From Bacillota bacterium (GTDB taxonomy: Bacteria > Bacillota > Bacilli > Lactobacillales > Enterococcaceae), in assembly GCA_023389005.1 (NCBI GenBank), contig JAEWFE010000111.1, positions 1 to 6,365 of the forward strand: a DNA stretch of 6,365 nucleotides, written 5' to 3'. Each line of letters opens with the position of its first letter. Position 1 is the first letter of the stretch. The position numbers and the translations under genes were made by a program. Below, one piece after another: positions 1-5,117 of the stretch. Below the pieces are notes generated by a model that saw nothing but the letters and a program-made list of their open reading frames with translations, made no database searches and was not told the origin of the DNA.

Positions 1-647
1 TAGTTCATGTGACTTATAAGTTTGCGGATGGCACGTTATACCAAAGTTTTGATTTGCAATTTGAAAAAGGCGCAATTGTGGATGCCTCTGATTTAATCAT
101 GTTACCTGATAATATGAACTTTGCGGACGACTTCTTATATTATGAAGTTCAAGGAAATGGTTTGGATACAATTCAGCGTGTAGTTGAAAAAACAACAACA
201 CATCAAGAAACCCAAACGGACAATCCGAGCACATCAGACAGTGGCACGCAAACGGAAAAACCAAGCATGTCAGATAATGGTACGCAAACGGACAACCCAA
301 GCACATCAGACAGTGGCACGCAAACGGACAATCCGAGCACATCAGACAACGGCACGCAAACTGATAACCCGAGTACGTCAGACAACGGTACGCAAACAGA
401 GTTGCCTAAAGAGGAAGAAAAGCAGTCAAACAAAGACAATGTCAAAGAACAGCCTAAAAAAGAGCTAGGTTCTCAAGCAAAAAGAAACAAAAAAGCGAAA
501 GAACAATCTTCTGTGCAAAGCAATGCTGCACCAGTTAAGCGATTACCTAAAACCGGCAATCAAGCAGACCAAGCGCTATTATTATCTGGTCTTGCAAGTA
601 TCGGTTTGTCTACAGGAATCTTCTTAAAACGTAAAAAAGAACAATAG
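1..647 (+). CDS. LPXTG-anchored surface protein, C-terminal part (5' end outside window)
   Basis: The reading frame is open from the left edge (first full codon at 3), so this is the end of a longer gene. The GTG at 9 is not a believable start because no ribosome binding site can be seen before it. Numbering from that codon, residues 1-60 form a beta-rich module (TYKFADGT near its start) that I cannot assign; a MucBP-like surface domain is possible. Residues 71-130 are five 12-residue Ser/Thr/Asp-rich repeats. Residues 131-178 are a Lys/Glu/Gln-rich linker that probably spans the wall. LPKTG at 179-183, a hydrophobic segment at about 189-206 and a KRKKEQ tail form a complete sortase signal. 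From family knowledge, sortase A cleaves between T and G and links the protein to peptidoglycan. The role (adhesion or other) cannot be read from this fragment. A terminator follows directly, so the gene is not cotranscribed with gdpP. Confidence 0.9.
   Translation, partial: VHVTYKFADGTLYQSFDLQFEKGAIVDASDLIMLPDNMNFADDFLYYEVQGNGLDTIQRVVEKTTTHQETQTDNPSTSDSGTQTEKPSMSDNGTQTDNPSTSDSGTQTDNPSTSDNGTQTDNPSTSDNGTQTELPKEEEKQSNKDNVKEQPKKELGSQAKRNKKAKEQSSVQSNAAPVKRLPKTGNQADQALLLSGLASIGLSTGIFLKRKKEQ
219..398 (+). repeat. Five tandem 36-bp in-frame repeats in the surface protein
   Basis: There are five consecutive 36-bp units starting at 219, 255, 291, 327 and 363, each encoding a 12-residue unit of the type DNPSTSDSGTQT. 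Units 1 and 3 differ at two bases and units 1 and 4 at three. Unit 2 is the most diverged (EKPSMSDNGTQT). The unit is a whole number of codons, so gain or loss of copies keeps the frame. The tract probably acts as an extended stalk between the outer domain and the wall anchor. It is continuous with no spacers, so it is not a CRISPR array. Confidence 0.95.
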
Positions 648-656
648 ACACACATC

Positions 657-686
657 AGGCCTTCACTTTTCGGGGGCCTTTTGTTT
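657..686 (+). terminator. Rho-independent terminator of the surface protein gene
   Basis: An 8-bp stem (657-664 with 672-679, including two G-U pairs; AGGCC against GGCCT at the base) has a 7-nt loop and is followed by the T-rich run TTTTGTTT. It starts 10 bp after the stop codon. Confidence 0.85.
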
Positions 687-758
687 CATGTGAAAAGAAT
701 AAAATCACAAAATTAAAAATAACAAAATATTCCGATTAACCGATCTTTTGTGCAAAAT

Positions 759-786
759 TTGACGCAGTGTGGTAAAATAATAGCAT
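759..786 (+). promoter_or_regulatory. Candidate promoter for gdpP-rplI
   Basis: TTGACG (759-764) is a good -35 box. At 16-bp spacing lies TAGCAT (781-786), a weak -10 box. An alternative is an extended -10, TGG followed by TAAAAT (770-778), with only a poor -35 (TTGTGC, 748-753, 19 bp away). Either would start the transcript at roughly 785-793, giving a leader of about 65-70 nt that contains the inverted repeat at 811-842. The preceding terminator means some promoter is needed here. Confidence 0.5.
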
Positions 787-810
787 TAGGACTAGGAAAG
801 AAGAGTGAAG

Positions 811-842
811 CGTACTTAGCAGCAAGAATGTCACTAAGTACG
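811..842 (+). promoter_or_regulatory. Perfect 9-bp inverted repeat in the gdpP leader
   Basis: CGTACTTAG (811-819) and CTAAGTACG (834-842) are exact reverse complements separated by 14 nt. The right arm abuts the ribosome binding site (GAGGG, 846-850) of gdpP. In RNA this would form a stable hairpin that could tune access to the site or protect the transcript 5' end; in DNA it could be a protein-binding dyad. There is no T-run after it, so it is not a terminator. Near-identical GAGTGAAG and GAGTGAGG (803-810, 842-849) flank the dyad. The structure is seen directly; the function is inference. Confidence 0.6.
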
Positions 843-856
843 AGTGAGGGTGAAAA

Positions 857-2308
857 ATGACTGCAATAGGAATAATTTCCATCGATAATTATGACGATGT
901 GATTGATAAACTAGATGATAAGGAAAGCTCGTATCTCAATACTTTGATTACTTCGGTGATTTCCGATTGGGCGAGTGAGCATGAAGTCTATTATCGCCGA
1001 ATCAATGCTGAGCGTCATTTATTTATTGCGCGTGAAGCAGATATTGAGCAGATGAAGACGCAAAAATTCGACCTTTTAGCTACTTTTAAAAATAAAGCCA
1101 GAGAACGTGACTTGTTATTAACGATGAGTATGGGGATTGCGTATGGCCAGGCTTCACTCAAAGAAATCGGTGAAGTGGCACAAGATAATCTTGATTTGGC
1201 CTTGATTCGTGGCGGCGATCAAGTCGTCGTGAAGGACGCTGATCCAATGAGTCGTCCGCAATTTTTCGGGGGCGATAGTGATGCGACGATTAAAAGAACA
1301 AGAGTCCGCTCGAAAGCCATGAGTACCGCGCTAAAACGAGTCCTTTTAGAAAACGATAAAATCTTTGTTATGGGTCATCGTTTCCCGGATATGGATGCCT
1401 TGGGAGCGAGCTTTGGGATTGCTTGCTTTGCCAAATTAATCCATAAAAAATGTTGGGTCATCATTAATCCTGAGGAAGTCACGCCAGAATTGCAGCGCGG
1501 ACTGAGAGAAATTGAACAATATCCCGAACTTTCCAGTCAATTAATTACCAGCGAAGAAGCACTAGAATTATTAGATAACAAAAGCTTGTTAGTGATGGTG
1601 GATTATCATCGTCCGTCTATGTCGATTTCGCAAAAAGTTTATGATGCCTTTGAGAAAATTGTCGTGATTGACCATCATCGTCGGGGCGAAGAATATCCAG
1701 CCAAGCCATTATTAAATTACATTGAAGCCTCTGCATCTTCTGCTAGTGAACTGGTTGCTGAATTACTAGAGTATCAGTTAAATAGTGAAACACGGATTTC
1801 GAAGTTTGTCGCGACCATGATGTTAGCGGGAATGTATGTGGATACCAAGAATTTTACCTTCCGTTCCTCTGCGCGGACTTTTGATATTGCCAGTTTCTTA
1901 AAATCACAAGGTGCCGATGAAAGCAAAGTCCAATATCTATTGAGTTCGGATTTGGATTCGTATTTGGAAATGAGCGAGTTAATCAGCACTTGCCAAAATA
2001 TCGCACCAGGTATTGTGTATGCGATGGGCAAAGAAAACAAAATCTATGGTAAGGTGACAACGGCTAAGGCTGCGGATACCTTGATTTCGATGATTGGTGT
2101 CGAGGCCGCTTTTGTGATTACCCGTCAAGATGAGGAAGTAATCGGGATATCCGCGCGCAGTAGTGGCAAGGTTAATGTCCAAAAAATCATGGAAGCATTG
2201 GGTGGCGGTGGTCATTTTACCAACGCTGCGACGAAAATTTTGGGCGAATCGCTTGAAAAAGTTGAAGAAATGCTTTTAAATGAAGTTAAGCAAATTGAAA
2301 TAGAGTAG
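857..2308 (+). CDS. gdpP: N-terminally truncated c-di-AMP phosphodiesterase GdpP (GGDEF-DHH-DHHA1, no membrane or PAS region)
   Basis: GdpP hydrolyses cyclic di-AMP to pApA and so affects cell-wall homeostasis, potassium and osmotic control and beta-lactam tolerance. This protein has 483 residues against about 655-660 for the usual family member. Residues 1-135 are the degenerate GGDEF domain (SIDNYDD at 8-14; RINAER in place of the GGDEF motif at 48-53; SMGIAYG at 91-97). The DHH domain follows, with H174, D178 and D180 in GHRFPDMD, D249 and H251 in DYHRP, the DHH triad at 272-274, and D329. The DHHA1 domain has its GGGGH motif at 449-453. Every expected metal-binding motif is present, so activity is likely. 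The two N-terminal membrane helices and the PAS domain are absent, so the product should be cytosolic. The start is fixed by GAGGG 6 nt upstream and by in-frame stops at 806, 845 and 851. rplI follows after 12 bp. The truncation could be a natural variant, a loss-of-regulation mutation or an assembly junction. Confidence 0.9.
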   Translation: MTAIGIISIDNYDDVIDKLDDKESSYLNTLITSVISDWASEHEVYYRRINAERHLFIAREADIEQMKTQKFDLLATFKNKARERDLLLTMSMGIAYGQASLKEIGEVAQDNLDLALIRGGDQVVVKDADPMSRPQFFGGDSDATIKRTRVRSKAMSTALKRVLLENDKIFVMGHRFPDMDALGASFGIACFAKLIHKKCWVIINPEEVTPELQRGLREIEQYPELSSQLITSEEALELLDNKSLLVMVDYHRPSMSISQKVYDAFEKIVVIDHHRRGEEYPAKPLLNYIEASASSASELVAELLEYQLNSETRISKFVATMMLAGMYVDTKNFTFRSSARTFDIASFLKSQGADESKVQYLLSSDLDSYLEMSELISTCQNIAPGIVYAMGKENKIYGKVTTAKAADTLISMIGVEAAFVITRQDEEVIGISARSSGKVNVQKIMEALGGGGHFTNAATKILGESLEKVEEMLLNEVKQIEIE

Positions 2309-2320
2309 GAAGTGAAACAG

Positions 2321-2773
2321 ATGAAAGTTATTTTTCTAGAAGATGTGAAGGGCAAAGGTAAAAAGGGCGATGTGAAGGAAGTCCCAACTGGATATGCCCA
2401 AAACTATCTAATTAAGAACAAATTAGCCAAAGAAGCCAATAAAGAAAACATGGCGGAATTAAAAGGAAAACAAAAAGCTCAAGCCAAACACGAAGCAGAA
2501 GAATTGGCTAAAGCAAAAGAATTAAAAGCTTTTATCGAAAAAGAAGAAACAGTGGTCGTAATCAAAGCTAAAGCCGGAAGCGATGGCCGTTTATTTGGAT
2601 CTATTCCTTCTAAACAAATCACGGATGCATTCTTTGATCAATACAAAATCAAAATTGACAAGCGCAAAGTTGACTTGAAACAACCTATTCGTGCTTTAGG
2701 TTTTACCAATGTGGAAGTGAAATTACACCATGATGTGTCAGCGAAAATCCGCGTACATGTCGTGGAAGAATAA
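2321..2773 (+). CDS. rplI: 50S ribosomal protein L9
   Basis: L9 binds 23S rRNA near the base of the L1 stalk and helps keep translation in frame. The 150 residues match the family length. The N-terminal rRNA-binding domain begins MKVIFLEDVKGKGKKG and carries the signature region GYAQNYL (24-30), followed by a Lys/Glu/Ala-rich connecting helix (about 40-75). The C-terminal domain has KAGSDGRLFGS (84-94) and RALGFTN (124-130). The ATG at 2321 is chosen over the GTG at 2312 because it gives the universal MKVIFL start and has AGGAAG (2307-2312) 8 nt upstream. That ribosome binding site overlaps the gdpP stop codon, so the two genes are probably cotranscribed. The position where most L9 proteins have Gly (as in QGLA) is Lys here (NKLA), a mild deviation. 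Confidence 0.97.
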   Translation: MKVIFLEDVKGKGKKGDVKEVPTGYAQNYLIKNKLAKEANKENMAELKGKQKAQAKHEAEELAKAKELKAFIEKEETVVVIKAKAGSDGRLFGSIPSKQITDAFFDQYKIKIDKRKVDLKQPIRALGFTNVEVKLHHDVSAKIRVHVVEE

Positions 2774-2796
2774 TCTAGCATACAATGAAAAAATTG

Positions 2797-2833
2797 GAGC
2801 GTCGATTGTATATGGGCGCTCTTTTTATTTTTT
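2797..2833 (+). terminator. Terminator-like hairpin after rplI
   Basis: GAGCG (2797-2801) pairs with CGCTC (2817-2821), extended inward by a T-G and a C-G pair, and is followed by a T-rich run at 2822-2833 broken by one A. The stem is short, so read-through into dnaB is likely. A competing pairing is possible: ATACAAT (2780-2786) with ATTGTAT (2805-2811) forms a 7-bp stem whose loop holds the left arm of the terminator. Confidence 0.65.
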
Positions 2834-2870
2834 GTTCATCACATTTTTTATACAAATTCCTGCTAATCTT

Positions 2871-2879
2871 TGCTATACT
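2871..2879 (+). promoter_or_regulatory. Extended -10 promoter for dnaB
   Basis: TGC directly followed by TATACT (2874-2879) forms an extended -10 element. No good -35 box is seen at 16-18 bp, which is typical of extended -10 promoters. Transcription would begin near 2886, leaving a leader of about 64 nt before the dnaB start at 2950. Its position after the rplI hairpin suggests that dnaB has its own supply of transcript. Confidence 0.6.
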
Positions 2880-2949
2880 ATTAGTTGAAACAAATTCAAA
2901 ACGGAAATCAATTTAACGTTATTTTATAAATCTTTAAGGGGTGTTTTTG

Positions 2950-4320
2950 ATGAATGAAATGTGGCAAGAAAATGTACCACCACAAGATATTGAAGCAGAA
3001 CAAGCCGTCTTGGGTGCCATTTTTCTAGATGCGGATGCCTTGGTCGAAGCGATGGCCGTAATTGAGCCGCAAGATTTCTATCGACGCGCTCATCAGATTG
3101 TTTTTCGTTCGATGATTGCCTTAAATGATCGCAACGAAAATATCGATATTATCACACTAAAATCACAAATCGAATCTGAAAACACCCTGGAAGATGTGGG
3201 TGGAATTAGTTATTTAACCGAGTTATCGCAAGTAACGCCAACTGCTTCAGGGGTGGCGCATTATGCGAAAATCGTGAAGGATAAATCGACTTTACGGGAA
3301 TTGATTCAAGCGGCTACCAAGATTGTCAAAGAAGGTTACAGTCAAGAAGGCAGTGTAGAAGAAATTGTCGAGGCGGCCGAAAAAGGAATTTTAAATGTCT
3401 CGGAAAAGCGTAATAGTACAGGCTTTCAGGCGATTGCGGATGTTTTGAATAGCACCATGGAGCATATCGACATGTTATCCCAACAAAATGAAGATATCAC
3501 TGGTCTGCCAACGGGATATCCAGAGCTTGATAAGATGACTGCTGGCTTGCAACCAGAAGAATTGATTATTTTAGCGGCTCGTCCAGCGGTGGGGAAAACA
3601 GCTTTTGCCCTAAATATTGCGCAAAATATTGGTACGCGGACCGATCGCAGTGTGGCTATTTTTAGTTTGGAAATGGGGGCCGAGTCTTTGGTGAACCGGA
3701 TGCTGTGTGCGGAAGGAACCATTGAGGCTGGGCATTTGCGAACAGGACAGTTGACCGAACAAGAGTGGCATAACTTGATTATGGCGATGGGAAGTTTGTC
3801 GAATACGAGTATTTTTATTGATGATACGCCTGGGATTAAAGTTTCAGAAATTCGAGCAAGATGTCGACGTTTAGCACAGGAAAAAGGCAATTTAGGTTTG
3901 ATTTTAATCGACTATTTGCAGCTGATTGAAGGTTCTGGTCGAGAAAGTCGCCAACAAGAAGTCTCTGAAATCTCTCGTCAATTGAAAAAATTAGCCAAAG
4001 AGTTAAAAGTACCGGTTATCGCGCTTTCTCAGTTGTCTCGTAGTGTGGAGCAACGTCAAGATAAACGGCCAGTATTAAGTGATATCCGTGAGTCGGGTTC
4101 CATTGAGCAAGATGCCGATATTGTTGCCTTTTTATACCGTGAAGATTATTACCAACGTCAAGGTACCGAAGAAGATAAAAATGAAGAGGAACAGGCTGTA
4201 GATGACGTGATTGAAGTCATTATTGAGAAAAACCGTAGTGGCGCGCGCGGTACGGTAGAGCTGCTATTTAAAAAAGAATATAATAAATTCGCTTCTATCT
4301 CCAGACGCGATGATTACTAA
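2950..4320 (+). CDS. dnaB: Replicative DNA helicase DnaB
   Basis: This is the hexameric ATP-driven helicase that unwinds DNA ahead of the fork; it is called DnaC in Bacillus subtilis. The 456 residues match the family. The N-terminal domain starts with the typical PPQDIEAEQAVLGAIF (10-25). A linker at about 150-180 leads to the RecA-like C-terminal domain (LPTGYPELDKMTAGL, 186-200). Walker A is ARPAVGKTA (210-218, K216 and T217) and Walker B is LILIDYLQL (317-325, D321). A conserved loop, RESGSIEQDAD (380-390), and the arginine-finger region KNRSGARGT (427-435) follow. I chose the ATG at 2950 over the GTG at 2941 because AAGGGG (2936-2941) sits 8 nt before 2950 and overlaps the GTG, and because homologues begin shortly before PPQ. 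All catalytic motifs are intact. The gene ends at a shared bidirectional terminator; purA, a common downstream neighbour in related genomes, is not here. Confidence 0.97.
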   Translation: MNEMWQENVPPQDIEAEQAVLGAIFLDADALVEAMAVIEPQDFYRRAHQIVFRSMIALNDRNENIDIITLKSQIESENTLEDVGGISYLTELSQVTPTASGVAHYAKIVKDKSTLRELIQAATKIVKEGYSQEGSVEEIVEAAEKGILNVSEKRNSTGFQAIADVLNSTMEHIDMLSQQNEDITGLPTGYPELDKMTAGLQPEELIILAARPAVGKTAFALNIAQNIGTRTDRSVAIFSLEMGAESLVNRMLCAEGTIEAGHLRTGQLTEQEWHNLIMAMGSLSNTSIFIDDTPGIKVSEIRARCRRLAQEKGNLGLILIDYLQLIEGSGRESRQQEVSEISRQLKKLAKELKVPVIALSQLSRSVEQRQDKRPVLSDIRESGSIEQDADIVAFLYREDYYQRQGTEEDKNEEEQAVDDVIEVIIEKNRSGARGTVELLFKKEYNKFASISRRDDY

Positions 4321-4369
4321 AAAAGTCCAGCACAACCCTAGTGAAAAATGGGAAATGCTGGGCTTTTTT
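4321..4369. terminator. Bidirectional terminator between dnaB and the convergent small gene
   Basis: GTCCAGCA (4325-4332) pairs with TGCTGGGC (4356-4363) over 8 bp with one T-G wobble. An inner CCC/GGG pairing (4336-4338 with 4350-4352) may shorten the loop. Six A residues precede the stem and six T residues follow it, so it works on both strands. It fills the whole 49-bp gap between the two convergent stop codons. Confidence 0.9.
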
Positions 4370-4699
4370 CTACGGTCCGCACACGCCATGATAAAAATAT
4401 AAAATCCCGACTCTTCTGACATGATAATCCTGTGACTTTATACGATAGTCGGAAACTGGATGGCGATAGGTTACTTTATAAGCTTCCAAATGAATATAAG
4501 GATTATCTTGTGTTGTAAATACACTCTTTGTCGGTTCAACCTTCATTGTCACTGCATTATAAATATCTAATCCTCCATAGAAGAAATGAGCCCAGCGTAA
4601 CGCCATATTCGCAGAGAGATGCGTCAGAAAGAACCCCACAAAAAGCGTAATCAATCCAATCTTCAAATAATAATCCAGCTTGTTTTCACGATTCAGCAT
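4370..4699 (-). CDS. Small predicted membrane protein of unknown function
   Basis: I do not recognise this family. The product has 109 residues. A short polar N-terminus (MLNRENKLDYY) leads to one strong hydrophobic segment at about 12-34 (LKIGLITLFVGFFLTHL). The remainder is a Tyr- and His-rich polar domain, with the C-terminus VGILYFYHGVCGP. A single-pass protein with its C-terminal domain outside would fit, because the Lys and Arg residues nearest the helix are not clearly biased to one side; this is only a guess. The start at 4699 is chosen over an ATG 36 bp further upstream because GGAGG (minus strand, 4710-4706) lies 6 nt before it, and the longer version would begin upstream of the predicted -10 box. 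A promoter, a ribosome binding site and a matching terminator all support a real gene. It is monocistronic and convergent with dnaB. Confidence 0.75.
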   Translation of the reverse strand: MLNRENKLDYYLKIGLITLFVGFFLTHLSANMALRWAHFFYGGLDIYNAVTMKVEPTKSVFTTQDNPYIHLEAYKVTYRHPVSDYRIKSQDYHVRRVGILYFYHGVCGP

Positions 4700-4725
4700 A
4701 CCTTTCCTCCGTATCCTTTTTCTAC

Positions 4726-4734
4726 AGTATAACA
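4726..4734 (-). promoter_or_regulatory. Extended -10 promoter of the small membrane gene
   Basis: Read on the minus strand, TGT (4734-4732) is followed directly by TATACT (4731-4726), an extended -10. The hexamer 17 bp upstream (CTTACG) is a poor -35. The transcript would start near 4719, about 20 nt before the start codon, leaving just enough room for the GGAGG site. Confidence 0.6.
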
Positions 4735-4984
4735 AAGCCCTCCCTTAACGTAAGAAACCCTTTACAAAATTTATCGAAAACTTAAAAACTTAGTCCTAAA
4801 GCTCCCGTTAGCCCAAAAATCGCTATTTTTTCGTTTGTGAAGTGAACGTTTTGATTGGGCGAACCTTTCCTCTTCCATGAGTAGCACATCCATATTTCTT
4901 TTCTATGTAATAACAAGTTTTTTTATGTAAACTATCAAGAAAATCAATTCTATCTCTTTCAATCTACAATTTGTGAAATAAAAG
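4735..4984. other. Gene-free stretch with an imperfect inverted repeat
   Basis: No convincing coding region is seen on either strand. The one notable structure is an imperfect dyad: GTTAGCCCAA (4807-4816) against TTGGGCGAAC (4855-4864), which is 9 of 10 complementary with a 38-nt interior. The interior holds a smaller CGTT/AACG dyad (4832-4835, 4845-4848). Neither strand has a T-run after it, so a terminator is unlikely. It lies between the two divergent promoters and could be a regulatory site or a remnant; nothing decides this. Confidence 0.4.
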
Positions 4985-4998
4985 CGAAATCGGTTGCG
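4985..4998 (+). promoter_or_regulatory. Upstream LacI-family operator-like site (MalR or CcpA)
   Basis: CGAAATCGGTTGCG is a quasi-palindrome centred on CpG: the half-sites CGAAATC and CGCAACC match at 5 of 7 positions. It agrees with the cre consensus at all but the two outermost specified bases, and it resembles MalR-type sites with CGCAA half-sites. It lies about 72-85 bp upstream of the predicted start of transcription. The identical 14-mer recurs at 5072. Confidence 0.7.
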
Positions 4999-5034
4999 CT
5001 AAACAAACCCATATTGTTATAAACAAATAAAGTG

Positions 5035-5063
5035 TTTACAAATGAAAAAATCTAGTATATAAT
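5035..5063 (+). promoter_or_regulatory. Strong sigma-A promoter of the PTS permease gene
   Basis: TTTACA (5035-5040) and TATAAT (5058-5063) are separated by 17 bp, with one mismatch from consensus in total. Transcription should begin near 5070, giving a leader of about 48 nt. A promoter this strong would need repression, which fits the operator-like site immediately downstream. Confidence 0.9.
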
Positions 5064-5071
5064 CTTGTTAA

Positions 5072-5085
5072 CGAAATCGGTTGCG
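5072..5085 (+). promoter_or_regulatory. Downstream LacI-family operator-like site at the transcription start
   Basis: This is an exact copy of the 14-bp site at 4985, placed at about +3 to +16 relative to the predicted start. A repressor bound here would block promoter clearance. The two sites are 87 bp apart, about 8.3 helical turns, so looping is conceivable. A MalR-type repressor or CcpA is the likeliest ligand. Confidence 0.75.
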
Positions 5086-5117
5086 TAAAGGCAATCAGAA
5101 AAAAGAGAGGTTCTAAA

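Noticed and set aside
219..398. CRISPR-like array of 36-bp repeats
   Set aside because: The units are directly adjacent without spacers and encode protein repeats.
203..445. Open frames on the minus strand and in a second plus frame across the surface-protein repeats
   Set aside because: They arise because a 36-bp repeat keeps any open frame open. They are low-complexity, have no ribosome binding site, and the LPXTG frame explains the region.
684..695. Small TTTCA/TGAAA dyad
   Set aside because: The arms are only five AT-rich bases and overlap the terminator T-run; this is expected by chance.
723..827. Open frame upstream of the short ATG at 828, as possible remnant of the gdpP N-terminal region
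   Set aside because: Its translation (for example KIIALGLGKKSEAYLAAR) shows no membrane helix or PAS resemblance, has no ATG, and most of it precedes or overlaps the predicted promoter.
1774..2215. Minus-strand frames inside gdpP
   Set aside because: They are antisense to conserved DHH/DHHA1 coding sequence and have no supporting signals.
3426..3890. 154-codon minus-strand frame inside dnaB
   Set aside because: It lies wholly within the conserved helicase domain of dnaB, has no recognisable motif, and is an antisense shadow.
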